Shown here: one piece after another, positions 1 to 8,929 of the stretch | Layout of the letters: every line of letters begins with the position of its first letter | Numbering within the stretch: the stretch's first letter is position 1 | Source of the DNA: Nitrospira sp. | GTDB taxonomy: Bacteria; Nitrospirota; Nitrospiria; Nitrospirales; Nitrospiraceae | Length of the DNA: 64,000 nt | Reading direction: 5' to 3' | Assembly: GCA_016873435.1 (NCBI GenBank) | Contig: VGXF01000002.1 | Location: 1 to 64,000, forward strand | Program-made: the position numbers and the translations under genes | Notes under the pieces: generated by a model | Told to the model about the DNA's origin: nothing | What the model saw: the letters and a program-made list of their open reading frames with translations, nothing else | The model's database searches: none

Positions 1-2
1 TG

Positions 3-560
3 CAGGCGATTGTGCTGGCAGTGTCCAAGGCGGAACTGGACTATTGCCGGCAGGAGATCGTCTCCGCATACCGGTTCAAAAAGGTCCAGGCGGTCGTCGA
101 GGGCGGCGAGGAGCGGCAGGATTCTGTTGGCCTGGGGATGGCCGCGGTGGGAGCGGAGGCGGACATCGTCTTGGTGCACGATGCGGTCCGGCCGTTTCTG
201 ACGACGGGCATGGTGGCGCGGGTGATCGCGGCGGCCGCCAAGCACGGCGCGGCGATCGTCGCCATTCCGGTGCGGGATACGGTCAAGCGGGTCGGGGCCG
301 ACGGGCTGATCGACGAAACGGTGGACCGGAAGTCCCTCTGGTCGGCGCAGACGCCGCAGGCCGCGCGCCGCACGCTCTTGCAGGAGGCGCACACGCAGGC
401 CAAGCGGGACGGATTTCGAGGCACCGACGAGGCGCAGTTGATCGAGCGGCTGGGGCAGCGGGTGGCGATTGTGGAAGGCAGCACGGAGAACATCAAGGTC
501 ACGCGTCCGGAGGATCTCATGATCGCTGAGGCGATTCTGGCTGGACGTCAGAAAGGATAA
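3..560 (+). CDS. ispD: IspD, 2-C-methyl-D-erythritol 4-phosphate cytidylyltransferase (5' end missing)
   Basis: Third step of the MEP isoprenoid pathway, transferring CMP from CTP to methylerythritol phosphate in the cytosol. The reading frame is open to the window edge, so the N-terminal nucleotide-binding Gly-rich loop lies outside. Visible IspD features are VHDAVRPF, VPVRDTVKRV, the TDEAQLIERLG segment and the C-terminal KVTRPEDLMIAE. The stop is 8 bases before the ispF reading frame, giving the common ispD-ispF pair that supplies consecutive (third and fifth) pathway steps. Confidence 0.95.
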   Translation, partial: QAIVLAVSKAELDYCRQEIVSAYRFKKVQAVVEGGEERQDSVGLGMAAVGAEADIVLVHDAVRPFLTTGMVARVIAAAAKHGAAIVAIPVRDTVKRVGADGLIDETVDRKSLWSAQTPQAARRTLLQEAHTQAKRDGFRGTDEAQLIERLGQRVAIVEGSTENIKVTRPEDLMIAEAILAGRQKG

Positions 561-568
561 GACGCGGG

Positions 569-1051
569 ATGGGGAGCATGCGGATTGGGGTGGGCTATGA
601 TATTCATGCGCTCGGGACGGGGCGGAAGCTGATTTTGGGCGGGATTGAGATCCCGCATACGCAGGGGTTGGTCGGACACTCGGATGCGGATGCGCTGGTC
701 CATGCGGTCTGCGACGCGCTGCTGGGCGCGATGGGGGAGGGCGATCTGGGCCGGCACTATCCGAGCTCCGATCCGAAGTATAAAAATATCTCCAGTCTGG
801 TATTGCTGGAGGACGTCGCCGGATTGCTCAAGACAAAGGGATTTTGCCTGGTCAATATCGATTCCATCATCATCGCGCAGGCGCCTCGATTGGCCCCACA
901 TCTGGCAGCGATGAGCGTGCGGATGGCCGAGGTGCTCAAGGTGGACCGGGCGGTGGTCAACGTGAAGGTGAAAAGCGGCGAGCACCTGGATGCGGTAGGA
1001 CGCGAAGAAGCCATTGCGGCACAGGCGGTGTGCCTGATCGACGCGGTGTAG
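569..1051 (+). CDS. ispF: IspF, 2-C-methyl-D-erythritol 2,4-cyclodiphosphate synthase
   Basis: Cyclises CDP-methylerythritol 2-phosphate with loss of CMP; functions as a trimer with a divalent metal. Asp11, His13 and His45 (from this start) match the family's three metal ligands, in YDIH and in the His after HSDADALV. Length (160 aa) is typical. An in-frame ATG at 578 begins [10 protein letters not shown], the usual family N-terminus, and has GGGGAG just upstream, so it may be the true start. It is followed 4 bases later by cysE, so the three genes are probably co-transcribed. Confidence 0.95.
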   Translation: MGSMRIGVGYDIHALGTGRKLILGGIEIPHTQGLVGHSDADALVHAVCDALLGAMGEGDLGRHYPSSDPKYKNISSLVLLEDVAGLLKTKGFCLVNIDSIIIAQAPRLAPHLAAMSVRMAEVLKVDRAVVNVKVKSGEHLDAVGREEAIAAQAVCLIDAV

Positions 1052-1055
1052 AAAT

Positions 1056-1721
1056 ATGTTCGGACGTATCAAGCAGGATTTGCAGGCGGTCTTCGACCGG
1101 GATCCAGCGGCTACAACCACGCTCGAAGTCGTGCTGACCTACGCGGGGTTCCATGCGCTGCTCGCGTATCGGGTGGCGCATCGGCTACGGCTGTGGGGGA
1201 TCCCGCTGCTGCCGCGCCTGCTCTCACAGTTCGCCCGCTGGCTCACCGGTATTGAAATTCATCCCGCAGCCGTGATCGGGAAGGGGTTTTTCATCGATCA
1301 CGGCATGGGCGTGGTGATCGGCGAAACGGCCGAGATCGGCGACTACGTGACGCTGTTTCAAGGCGTGACGCTGGGGGGGACCGGCAAGGAGCACGGGAAG
1401 CGCCATCCGACGGTCGGCAACCACGTCGTGATCGGGGCCGGTGCGAAAATCCTCGGCGGCATCCAGATCGGCGACAACGTCAAGATCGGCGCCAACTCGG
1501 TTGTCTTGAAATCCGTTCCGGTGAACTCGACCGTTATCGGCGTGCCGGCCCGGCTCATCAAGACGGAAGGCGAGCGGGTCCCTGATGCGACGATGGACCA
1601 TACGAACATCGCCGATCCCATTAGCGAACGCCTCGAGGCGATGGAGCGGGAGCTCATCGAGCTGCGAAAAAAACTCGAGAACGCTCCTACCGAACAAGAA
1701 GGCCGCCGCCCCTTGTCGTAG
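1056..1721 (+). CDS. cysE: Serine O-acetyltransferase (short EpsC/CysE type)
   Basis: Acetylates L-serine with acetyl-CoA to O-acetylserine, the acceptor used by cysteine synthase. An N-terminal helical region is followed by a left-handed beta-helix of hexapeptide repeats (about residues 68-165), with the family signature [17 protein letters not shown]. His82 is the expected catalytic base and Glu67 occupies the position of the partner acid. The C-terminal tail (about 170-221) is polar and looks coiled-coil. This product would feed the cysteine synthase at 52277-53206. A terminator follows. Confidence 0.95.
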   Translation: MFGRIKQDLQAVFDRDPAATTTLEVVLTYAGFHALLAYRVAHRLRLWGIPLLPRLLSQFARWLTGIEIHPAAVIGKGFFIDHGMGVVIGETAEIGDYVTLFQGVTLGGTGKEHGKRHPTVGNHVVIGAGAKILGGIQIGDNVKIGANSVVLKSVPVNSTVIGVPARLIKTEGERVPDATMDHTNIADPISERLEAMERELIELRKKLENAPTEQEGRRPLS

Positions 1722-1781
1722 GACGGCGCAATCCAGCCAAATGTTCTTCGGCGCGTGGCGGTTACGCAGAGCGCGCGTAGG

Positions 1782-1815
1782 CAGGGGGTGCCCGGAGCGA
1801 TCCGGGCACCCCCTG
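1782..1815. terminator. Bidirectional hairpin terminator between convergent cysE and truA
   Basis: A perfect 15-bp inverted repeat (CAGGGGGTGCCCGGA with its complement) encloses a GCGA tetraloop of the stable GNRA class. It sits exactly between two convergent genes and is the strongest hairpin I noticed in the window. There is no clear T tract on either side, so it may act as a pausing or 3'-end protecting structure rather than a canonical intrinsic terminator. Confidence 0.75.
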
Positions 1816-1839
1816 TGCGTTTCAGAATGCACGTGGCAG

Positions 1840-2574
1840 TCAGTAGGTGACGGCAACCAGATAGAGCCCCTGTGCGGGGGCCGTATAACCGGCGGCGCGG
1901 CGGTCCTTCGCCTCGAGAATCCGTTTGATTTCGTCCGGTGTCCGCTTGCCCTGCCCCACCGCGACCAGCGTCCCCACGATCGCCCGTACCATCTGTTTCA
2001 AAAACCGGTTGCCCTCCAGCACAATTCTGACCAGCTCGTCATTCTGGACGAGCATCAGCGGCTGAAGGGTGCAGACGGGATTTTCCACGTCAGTGGGGTG
2101 TCCCTGAAATGACGAGAAGTCGTGCGTCCCGGCAAGATGGCTGGCAGCTTCGCGCATCGCCGCCAGATTCAATGCTCCGTAGAGGTGCCAGGCACGGGTC
2201 CGCTCCAGCGCGGACCGCTCCGGACGGTTGAGAATGCGGTACTCGTAGCGTTTGCGGACGGCCGAGTAGCGGGCGTGAAAATCGTCTGCGGTCAGTTCGA
2301 CGGCGCGGACGCAGATGTCGTCCGGTAGGGTGGCGTTCAGCGCGCGCCGCCACGTCTCGGGTGTGAGAGCCTTGTCGGACTTGAAGCTGACGACCTGCCC
2401 CAGTGCGTGGACCCCGGCGTCGGTTCGCCCCGCCGCGATCACAGGACTGGCGGTTTGTGAAACGGAGTTGACGGCGTCTTCAACGGCCTGCTGAATGGTC
2501 GATTGACCGGGCTGGCGCTGCCAACCAGCATAGGCGGTGCCGTCGTATTCAAGTGTTACTTTGAGCGTGGGCAC
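1840..2574 (-). CDS. truA: tRNA pseudouridine(38-40) synthase TruA
   Basis: Isomerises uridines in the tRNA anticodon arm. The N-terminus reads TLKVTLEYDGTAYAGWQ, typical of TruA, and GRTDAGVHA carries the catalytic Asp (residue 52). I chose the GTG at 2574, one base after the stop of the upstream amidase gene, because it gives the conserved N-terminus; an ATG at 2595 would add seven atypical residues inside the amidase gene. Last gene of the tatD-amidase-truA operon, stopping before the shared terminator. Confidence 0.95.
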   Translation of the reverse strand: MPTLKVTLEYDGTAYAGWQRQPGQSTIQQAVEDAVNSVSQTASPVIAAGRTDAGVHALGQVVSFKSDKALTPETWRRALNATLPDDICVRAVELTADDFHARYSAVRKRYEYRILNRPERSALERTRAWHLYGALNLAAMREAASHLAGTHDFSSFQGHPTDVENPVCTLQPLMLVQNDELVRIVLEGNRFLKQMVRAIVGTLVAVGQGKRTPDEIKRILEAKDRRAAGYTAPAQGLYLVAVTY

Positions 2575-2575
2575 G

Positions 2576-4003
2576 TTAGCGAGAAGTCGTGTCACGGAGT
2601 TTCACGTAGGCCTTGACCCCGTCGAAAATGGCTTCTGCCATGCGGTGTAGAAAGGCATCGCTCTGCATGAGCCGTTCCTCGGTCGGATTGGTGATGAAGG
2701 CGATTTCAGCGAGAATGCTCGGCATGGTGGTGAACCGCAGCACGTAGAACGGCGCAGTCTTCACGCCGTGGTCCGCGACGTCGTAGTAATCGTCGAGGCG
2801 TGCAACCATCGCCTTTTTCGTCGTCCAGGCCAGCTCCAGCGACTCCTGCACCTTTTTGGTCGTCAGCAGGTCGGCGACGAGGTACTGCCAGCCGATGCCG
2901 GTGTCCTTGATGGGCGTCCCGTTTTCACGCGCCGCCACCTCCAGTGCACGGCGGTCCGTGGCCTCTCCGAAATGATAGATTTCGACGCCCCTGGTGGACC
3001 GCTGCGGGTGCGCGTTGACGTGGATGGACACGAACAGATCGGCACCCATTTTATTGGCGAACTTGGCGCGGTCCTCCAGTTCAAGGAAGACGTCCTTGTC
3101 CCGTGTCAGCAGCACGTCTTTGCCGAGCCGCTTGCTGATGAGGTCACGGAGGCGCAGCGCGACGTTGAGCGTGATGTCCTTTTCGGCCGTGCCGCTGCGG
3201 CCGACGGCGCCGGGATCCCTACCGCCGTGTCCCGCGTCAATGACGAGCATCTTGATGTCAGTGCGGGCGGCCGGAGGCATCGTGTGGGGCGCGGTCGGCT
3301 GTGACGGGGTGGGCGGCTGCGGCGCCGGCGGCAGGGCTGTTTTTGCCAGGACCGGCGCCGAGTCGGAGGGGAGTGTGTTGACCGGAAGTGCCAGCGCCGG
3401 TTTCGTCTGTTTGACCGGAGATGGGACTGCCGCCGGAACGACCGCCGGTGCGGATGGTGTTCTAGGAATCGGTGCGGAGGACGGCGCAGGGGTGGCGGGG
3501 TACACATCCACAACCAGGCGGTCCGGCTTGCTCAGTGGCATGAGCTTGTAGTCGCGGATAGTCTGCATGTCGAGCGAAATGACGACGGAACGGGGGTGCG
3601 GCTGCGTGAGGGTGATCTCGCCCGGCCAGGTGCGTTCCGCTACGCGGTCTTTAACGGGGTTGGCCATCTGCGTATTTTGCAATTCGATGATAATTCGGTT
3701 GGGCTGCGCCAGGCGGTTCTGCGTGAACGACGTGCTGTGCTGCATGTCCAGGACGAGACGGGTATGGTCGGGGTAGGTTTTCAGGCGGACATCGCGCACC
3801 ACAGCCGGCGGAGCGACGGCCGGTGCGAACTTCCGCCGAGCTTTTCGCCCACGTGGCACCTGGTTCGGCGACGAGGATTGCTGGCCGCCCTGGGTGAGGG
3901 CCAGCGCCTCGGGGGATAGCCGCGCGGGATCAAGCGGCCACGCCGCAAGGACGACGAGCAGCGAGCCAAGAAACACCAGGGTTTGTCGCAGGGGCAGGCG
4001 CAT
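2576..4003 (-). CDS. N-acetylmuramoyl-L-alanine amidase (AmiC-like, AMIN + Amidase_3)
   Basis: Periplasmic zinc amidase that cleaves the lactyl-amide bond between MurNAc and the stem peptide, usually during daughter-cell separation. There is a signal peptide at residues 1-25. An AMIN-like domain (about 65-165) is followed by a Pro/Ala/Thr-rich linker and then the Amidase_3 domain (about 250-465), with zinc-ligand segments DAGHGGRDPGA, a Glu in GTAEKDITLN and SIHVNAH. Zinc-binding His and Glu residues appear intact. The gene lies 39 bases downstream of tatD. Confidence 0.93.
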   Translation of the reverse strand: MRLPLRQTLVFLGSLLVVLAAWPLDPARLSPEALALTQGGQQSSSPNQVPRGRKARRKFAPAVAPPAVVRDVRLKTYPDHTRLVLDMQHSTSFTQNRLAQPNRIIIELQNTQMANPVKDRVAERTWPGEITLTQPHPRSVVISLDMQTIRDYKLMPLSKPDRLVVDVYPATPAPSSAPIPRTPSAPAVVPAAVPSPVKQTKPALALPVNTLPSDSAPVLAKTALPPAPQPPTPSQPTAPHTMPPAARTDIKMLVIDAGHGGRDPGAVGRSGTAEKDITLNVALRLRDLISKRLGKDVLLTRDKDVFLELEDRAKFANKMGADLFVSIHVNAHPQRSTRGVEIYHFGEATDRRALEVAARENGTPIKDTGIGWQYLVADLLTTKKVQESLELAWTTKKAMVARLDDYYDVADHGVKTAPFYVLRFTTMPSILAEIAFITNPTEERLMQSDAFLHRMAEAIFDGVKAYVKLRDTTSR

Positions 4004-4042
4004 GAGGTTTACGTAAAATTCTCGTGTGCAGTGACAAGATTG

Positions 4043-4870
4043 TCAAGAACACGCAGGGAGACTCGCATTGTTCCGCCCGGCACCCGGTTCGTCCGGTAGT
4101 GCGAACAGGCGGCGTGCGTTCGCGGAGGTAAGCCGTCCTACCTCCTCCGCGCTGATGGGCGACTCCGTGCTTTTGACGGTCGCAATGGTCTCGGCAACCA
4201 GTTTGACGTAGGCCGGCTCGTTCCGTTTGCCGCGATGCGGGGCTGGCGTGAGATAGGGGCAGTCGGTTTCAATCAGGACCCGATCCATTGGCACGGTCTT
4301 AACGATCTCGCGCAGCATCGTGGCGTTCGGAAAGGTCACGACCCCAGAGAAGGACAAATAAAAACCCAGGTCGAGTCCGTCTTTCGCCAGCCAGGCATCG
4401 CCGGTGAAGCAATGGAAGACGCCACCCGCCGTGCCGGCCCGCTCTTCCTTTAGGATCGCGATGGTGTCTTCCTGGGCTTCCCGCGTGTGGACGATGATCG
4501 GAAGGTTGAGGTCGCGCGCCAAGGCGATTTGCTCGCGAAACCGCTCCCGCTGCAGCGTGGGCGGGGAGTGATTGTAATGGTAATCGAGGCCAATTTCTCC
4601 ATACGCCACAACCTTGGGATGCTGTGCCAACCGGCGCAGCTCCTCGTACCAATTTGCGGCGATGTGCCGGACTTCGTGTGGATGCACGCCAATGGCGGCA
4701 TAGACAAACGGGTATCGGGCGGCCAGCTCGACCGCGGCCGTACTGGTAGCCAGATCACAGCCGATCGTCAGGAAGGCCTCGACGCCGGCGTCGCGGGCGC
4801 GGGTGATCATCGCCTCGCGATCGTCGTCGTAGCGGGGGTCGTCCAAGTGGGTGTGGGTGTCGATGAGCAT
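4043..4870 (-). CDS. tatD: TatD family metal-dependent hydrolase (DNase-like)
   Basis: TIM-barrel amidohydrolase-fold protein; homologues act as 3'-5' exonucleases or D-aminoacyl-tRNA deacylases. The start chosen gives MLIDTHTHLDD, with the HxH metal pair at the N-terminus; a longer frame from 4936 would add 22 atypical residues. Further signature segments are GEIGLDYHYNHSP, IVHTREA, FHCFTG and ETDCPYLTPAPHRG. At 275 aa it is of normal length. It is the promoter-proximal gene of the tatD-amidase-truA operon and is divergent from the His-rich gene at 4966. Confidence 0.93.
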   Translation of the reverse strand: MLIDTHTHLDDPRYDDDREAMITRARDAGVEAFLTIGCDLATSTAAVELAARYPFVYAAIGVHPHEVRHIAANWYEELRRLAQHPKVVAYGEIGLDYHYNHSPPTLQRERFREQIALARDLNLPIIVHTREAQEDTIAILKEERAGTAGGVFHCFTGDAWLAKDGLDLGFYLSFSGVVTFPNATMLREIVKTVPMDRVLIETDCPYLTPAPHRGKRNEPAYVKLVAETIATVKSTESPISAEEVGRLTSANARRLFALPDEPGAGRNNASLPACS

Positions 4871-4929
4871 GGCGCGCACTGTAGCATGCGGCGTGCGGAT
4901 TGAGAAGCGGCGCGCGCCGACGAAAGCAG

Positions 4930-4957
4930 TTGACAAAATTTCACATGCAATGATAAC
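4930..4957 (+). promoter_or_regulatory. Sigma70-like promoter for the TonB-receptor operon
   Basis: A perfect TTGACA (4930-4935) is followed after 16 bases by GATAAC (4952-4957), 4 of 6 matches to the -10 consensus. It lies in an AT-rich patch directly upstream of the first gene at 4966. Confidence 0.5.
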
Positions 4958-4964
4958 AATTACA
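4946..4964 (+). promoter_or_regulatory. Possible Fur-like box over the -10 region
   Basis: AATGATAA (4949-4956) matches the central half of the classical 19-bp Fur box, and the other half (CAATTACA) matches at about half its positions, roughly 12 of 19 overall by eye. The location over a promoter for a TonB-dependent receptor operon fits repression by a Fur-family regulator, but the match is below what is usually accepted. Confidence 0.3.
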
Positions 4965-4965
4965 A

Positions 4966-5301
4966 ATGTCTAATGTAAGGCTGTTCATGCCATCCTACAG
5001 GTGGATGCTGCGCACGATGCTGCCCCTGGCGCTGCTCGGCGTGCTCCTGGCGCTAGCGCCGGTTGCCGTCGCGCTCGAAGTGCACCATGAGTTGGGCGCG
5101 GCCGACGGGGACGGCCACCAGCATACCGACAACGACATCTGCCAGTGGGTTCAGCAGCACACCGGCACTTCCGAGATGGTTGATGGGCTGGCCCCTGCCG
5201 TCTCGTGCAAACAGACCATCTGGGCGCAACCGACCGTTGCTGCGCTCCTGCCCGCTCCTCTGCAAGGTGCCGCCGGCTCCCGCGCACCACCCCGTTCCTA
5301 A
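4966..5301 (+). CDS. Small exported His-rich protein next to a TonB receptor
   Basis: I do not recognise a characterised family. The product has a hydrophobic segment (about residues 12-37) that looks like a signal peptide, followed by a His/Asp-rich stretch (HHELGAADGDGHQHTDND) and a Cys-Trp motif (ICQWVQQH), reminiscent of DUF2946-type periplasmic proteins found with metal-uptake genes. A second Cys lies in VSCKQ. An in-frame ATG at 4988 would also leave the signal peptide. It precedes the TonB-dependent receptor by about 100 bases, so a role in metal binding is an inference from composition and context. Confidence 0.6.
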   Translation: MSNVRLFMPSYRWMLRTMLPLALLGVLLALAPVAVALEVHHELGAADGDGHQHTDNDICQWVQQHTGTSEMVDGLAPAVSCKQTIWAQPTVAALLPAPLQGAAGSRAPPRS

Positions 5302-5399
5302 TCGCATTCCGTTTCGTTTACTGACAGGTCCATGCGTGCTGAAGGCTGCGCCACCTGCCAGTGGCTGCGTCCATCATTTTTAAACACTTAGGAGAGATC

Positions 5400-7814
5400 A
5401 TGAAGGTCAATATTTTCAAGGCAACTGGCGTTGCCGTTTTGTGCTGGTGTGTGTGGGGCGGGGAGGGGCTTGCCGCGGAAGACACCGGGGGGGGCCGCAC
5501 GATCACGGGGACTGTCCAGAATCAGGACCTGCGTCGCGTGGGACAAGCGCTGGTGGAGGTCAGGGATAAGGACGGGAAAATCGTCGCGGACAAGGCCAGT
5601 AACGAAGCGGGCGAATTTGCAGTGGCGGTGCCCGAGGAGGGGACCTACTCCGTCAGCGCCGTGCTGGAGACCTACCGGAGCGAGTACATCATCGTGAAGA
5701 TCGGGACAGAGGCGCCGGCGCCGGTGAAATTGACCCTGTCGCTGACGCAGGAAATCTCGCTGGAGGTGCGCTCGCCCCTGCCGCCGATCCAGTACAAGGC
5801 CTCGAGCGAAACCTACTCCATCAGTCGTAAGGAGATCGAGCAACTGCCGCGTGGCAACAACAATGAACTGCACGACGTGCTGCTAACGGTCCCGAGTGCG
5901 GCCTACGGATCGCAAAAGCAGATTCACATCCGGCAGGACCACGCGAATCTGCAATTTCGTATCGATGGCGTGCCGATTCCGGACACGGTGTCGACCGCCT
6001 TTTCCGACGTGATCACGCCGCGTGCCTGGGAACGGGCCGACATCATTCTGGGCGGCATGGACGCCCAATACGGGAACAAGGCTACGGCTATCTTGGATAT
6101 CACGACCAAGAGCGGAACAAAGCCGGGGTTTGGCTCCGTGCAGATGTTCGGGGGATCAAACCATACCGTCAATCCGTCCTTCGAGTATGGCGGGAAGGTC
6201 GGGGAGAAGTTCCGGTACTACGTGTTGAACAGCCACGTCGCCACCAACCGCGGGATCGAACCACCGACGCTGGGCAGTACCCCCCATCACGACCAGAGCG
6301 AACGGAACCAGACCTTTCTGCGCGGCGATTACCAGGAGGACAATCGGAACAATTTCACCTGGTTGTTTCTCAACTCCGTAGGCAAGTACCAGATCCCGAC
6401 CCGAGGCGCTGGGGCGGTGAATACGACCATCCGCGACCTCATCCGGAACCAGTATGGCAGCACCTGGACCCCCGTGAAATCAGAGTTTGTAGACGAAAAT
6501 CAGAAAGAGGACAATCAGTATGCCCACATGGTGTGGCGGCACGACGCGAACGCCAGCAATTCTTTCAGCCTGGCGGGATACTTCCGACGCACGCGGGCCT
6601 CGTTTAAGACGGATATTTTGAATGCGCTGGCCTATACGGAGGACGCGGAGGAGCCTTTCTCCGCCTCGCACCAGGACCGCCTGGCCCATTCGGCGGGCAT
6701 CCGGTTCGACCATACCTACACGCCGACTCAGCGGCATTTGATCAAGGCCGGATTTCAGGTCGACCGGACGCAGGCCGTCAGTAAAACGCGGCTCTTTACC
6801 TTCGCTGCCGCCGGCGATGCGCCCACGGGGAACGTGATCACCCGCAACGCTGACAACCGCCTGATTGGGTGGCGGCAGGAATTCTGGCTGCAGGACCAGT
6901 GGAGTCCGACCGAGCAGTGGACGTTCAACCTCGGCGTCCGCGGCGACGCCGTGCAATTTCAACGCAACGAAGGGCAGGTGAGCCCCAGGATCGGCGCGAC
7001 CTACAAGGCCAATGAGGCCAATGTCTTTCACGTCTTCTACGGTCGGTTGTTTACGCCGCCCAATCTGGAGAACATCTCGTTTACCAAGCTGAATACGGCC
7101 GGGACGAAAGCCGCGCCGGAGAATACGACCAACAACACGGCCGCGGCCGAACGCGCGCACTATGTCGAAGTCGGCAGCTACCACGCCCTCTCGCGGTACG
7201 CCACGGTGGAGCTGACCGGTTACTACAAGCAAGCCAATAACCTTTCCGACGCGGGGCAGTTCGGCACCACGCCGATGATGAACTATTTCGCCTTCAAGCG
7301 AGGCTGGCAGCGCGGAATCGACGGCGCACTGAAGCTCCAGCTCAATGACGATCTCACGGCCAGAGGCAACGTCGCGTGGGGTCAGTGCAAGGGCTATGGG
7401 TTGCAATCCGGTCATAATCTGCTGGAGCAGAAAGAAATCAACGATATCAATTCACAGGGTGGGATTTTCTGCGATCACTCGCAGTCGATGACCAGTTCGG
7501 CGCTCGTGAACTACCGGTTGGCGGAGCACACGTCGGTGTCGGGGCAGATGCTCTACGGTTCCGGCCTGCGGACCGCGGTTAATGACGACGCCAAGACGAA
7601 TTCCAGCCACTTCGGCTCGCACACGACGTATAATCTTTCTCTCAACCATATCATTCCGATGGACGGGCAGCAGAAGTTCCTGTTGGGATTGGATGTCGTG
7701 AATCTGCTCGATCGGAGGTATTGGATCAATCAGGGGGATGGCAGCATTGGGCTCGGCACATCGCATGCCGGGATGCCGCGGTCGATCTTCTTTCGCGGGC
7801 AGTGGTTCTTTTAA
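5400..7814 (+). CDS. TonB-dependent outer-membrane receptor with carboxypeptidase-regulatory-like N-terminus
   Basis: Outer-membrane active transporter of unknown substrate, 804 aa. From this start, supported by AGGAGAG five bases upstream, there is a signal peptide (1-26), a carboxypeptidase-regulatory-like Ig-fold (about 35-115), a plug domain with IRQDHANLQFRIDGVPIPD, then a long beta-barrel with alternating aromatic strands ending in Phe-Phe, the usual outer-membrane C-terminal signal. A G8 run at 5487-5494 lies just after the signal-peptide codons. Neighbouring His-rich exported and TonB-like proteins suggest a metal or metallophore substrate. Confidence 0.9.
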   Translation: MKVNIFKATGVAVLCWCVWGGEGLAAEDTGGGRTITGTVQNQDLRRVGQALVEVRDKDGKIVADKASNEAGEFAVAVPEEGTYSVSAVLETYRSEYIIVKIGTEAPAPVKLTLSLTQEISLEVRSPLPPIQYKASSETYSISRKEIEQLPRGNNNELHDVLLTVPSAAYGSQKQIHIRQDHANLQFRIDGVPIPDTVSTAFSDVITPRAWERADIILGGMDAQYGNKATAILDITTKSGTKPGFGSVQMFGGSNHTVNPSFEYGGKVGEKFRYYVLNSHVATNRGIEPPTLGSTPHHDQSERNQTFLRGDYQEDNRNNFTWLFLNSVGKYQIPTRGAGAVNTTIRDLIRNQYGSTWTPVKSEFVDENQKEDNQYAHMVWRHDANASNSFSLAGYFRRTRASFKTDILNALAYTEDAEEPFSASHQDRLAHSAGIRFDHTYTPTQRHLIKAGFQVDRTQAVSKTRLFTFAAAGDAPTGNVITRNADNRLIGWRQEFWLQDQWSPTEQWTFNLGVRGDAVQFQRNEGQVSPRIGATYKANEANVFHVFYGRLFTPPNLENISFTKLNTAGTKAAPENTTNNTAAAERAHYVEVGSYHALSRYATVELTGYYKQANNLSDAGQFGTTPMMNYFAFKRGWQRGIDGALKLQLNDDLTARGNVAWGQCKGYGLQSGHNLLEQKEINDINSQGGIFCDHSQSMTSSALVNYRLAEHTSVSGQMLYGSGLRTAVNDDAKTNSSHFGSHTTYNLSLNHIIPMDGQQKFLLGLDVVNLLDRRYWINQGDGSIGLGTSHAGMPRSIFFRGQWFF

Positions 7815-7825
7815 GACAGGTTAAA

Positions 7826-7843
7826 GTTGAGGTTGAGGTTGAG
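7826..7843 (+). repeat. Short tandem repeat (GTTGAG)x3
   Basis: Three perfect copies of GTTGAG lie in the 40-base gap between the receptor and the TonB-like gene. The last copy runs into GAGGAGAAG, which is the likely ribosome-binding region of the next gene, so copy-number change could alter translation spacing. Confidence 0.6.
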
Positions 7844-7854
7844 GAGAAGCGAGA

Positions 7855-8292
7855 ATGGGATCTTGCAGACTGGCAACGATCGTCGTTTTCCTGACCCTCA
7901 GCCTTAGCCTGAACCTGGGCCTCGCGGCCGAGGGGGATCGGGCCACGCATCACTCGGATCACGAGGAGGACGTCGTTCTGTTGCCACCGGTGCACGTGCA
8001 CGGGCTCCCGCTGAACAAGGATCGGCAAGCGGGGCCCGTGCCCACCCACACCCCCTGGCCGGTCATCCCGCCGGTGCTGGAGGGGACAGTCCTCGATGAC
8101 TGGATGAAAGTGCGGCTGCTCGTGGCGAAAAATGCGACGTCGGAAATTGTCATCCTGGAGCCCTGCAAGCACCGCGAGCTGACCCATGCCGGAGTCGGCG
8201 CGCTCAAGCAGTGGAAGTTCGATCCGCAGATGAAGGGGGACGAGCCGGTGGATGGGGAACTGACGGTCCGCATCCATTTCCGCACGCAGTAG
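7855..8292 (+). CDS. Short TonB-like energy transducer (TonB C-terminal domain)
   Basis: A hydrophobic N-terminus (about residues 5-24) is followed by a His/Asp-rich segment (HHSDHEED, PPVHVHG) and a C-terminal TonB-type domain (about 75-145) with VRLLVAKNA, ILEPCKHRELTHAGVGALKQW and a final VRIHF strand. At 145 aa it lacks the long Pro-rich linker that lets TonB span the periplasm. The N-terminus could be either a cleaved signal or an anchor. It probably works with the receptor directly upstream; the His-rich part may bind metal (inference). Confidence 0.75.
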   Translation: MGSCRLATIVVFLTLSLSLNLGLAAEGDRATHHSDHEEDVVLLPPVHVHGLPLNKDRQAGPVPTHTPWPVIPPVLEGTVLDDWMKVRLLVAKNATSEIVILEPCKHRELTHAGVGALKQWKFDPQMKGDEPVDGELTVRIHFRTQ

Positions 8293-8377
8293 TGGGCCGG
8301 TTCGATTGGTATTCCCGCCGCGCTGGTGGTACTGTACCGCATGCCGCTGCGCCTCCGCCCTCGACGGGCCCGCTGAC

Positions 8378-8929
8378 ATGGACGTGGCCATTTTCCAGGT
8401 GATCAACGCGCTGGCCGGCCAGTCCGAATGGCTGGATGGGCTCATGGCCCAGCTTGGCCAACTGAAGTTGCTCATGCCGCTAGGCCTGGCCGCGCTGGGG
8501 TGGTGGATGTGGACGCGTCGTGTCGAGGCCGCCCTGGCCGGGCCGGTGCTGGGCGTCTCGCTTGGCGTGGGGGATTTTCTTGGCGCGCAGGTCAAATGGC
8601 TGCTCGCGCGGCCGCGTCCCTGCCAGGTGCTCTCCGGCGTCCATCAGATTACCGGCTGCGGTGGTACGTTCAGTTTTCCCTCCAACCATGCGCTCAATAC
8701 GGCGGCGGCCGCTGCGTTTTTGCAGGTCCTCTATCCGAAAACCGGCTGGGTCAGCTGGCCGCTCGTGGCCGTCATCGGCTATTCGCGGGTGTATGTCGGT
8801 GGGCACTATCCGACCGACGTGCTGGGCGGTTGGGCAATCGGGGGCGCGCTCGGCGCGGGGGTGGCGCTGCTACTGCTCCGCTGGCCGAAGTTTCGCGGCC
8901 CGCATTCGGCAGACAAGCCGACGCGCTAG
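8378..8929 (+). CDS. PAP2-family membrane phosphatase
   Basis: Integral membrane acid phosphatase of the lipid-phosphate class (undecaprenyl-diphosphate or phosphatidate phosphatase are typical substrates). The three motifs are present: KWLLARPRPC, FPSNHALN (PSGH-type with Asn for Gly) and SRVYVGGHYPTD. Several hydrophobic segments are visible. The start at 8378 begins MDVAIFQVIN; an upstream in-frame start at 8306 adds an unconvincing Cys/Arg-rich extension. It is 183 aa, 85 bases after the TonB-like gene. Confidence 0.9.
   Translation: MDVAIFQVINALAGQSEWLDGLMAQLGQLKLLMPLGLAALGWWMWTRRVEAALAGPVLGVSLGVGDFLGAQVKWLLARPRPCQVLSGVHQITGCGGTFSFPSNHALNTAAAAAFLQVLYPKTGWVSWPLVAVIGYSRVYVGGHYPTDVLGGWAIGGALGAGVALLLLRWPKFRGPHSADKPTR

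Noticed and set aside
6480-7415. 311-codon minus-strand open frame antisense to the TonB receptor
   Set aside because: It mirrors codon bias of the receptor gene, has no recognisable motif, and the plus-strand frame is a clear beta-barrel receptor.
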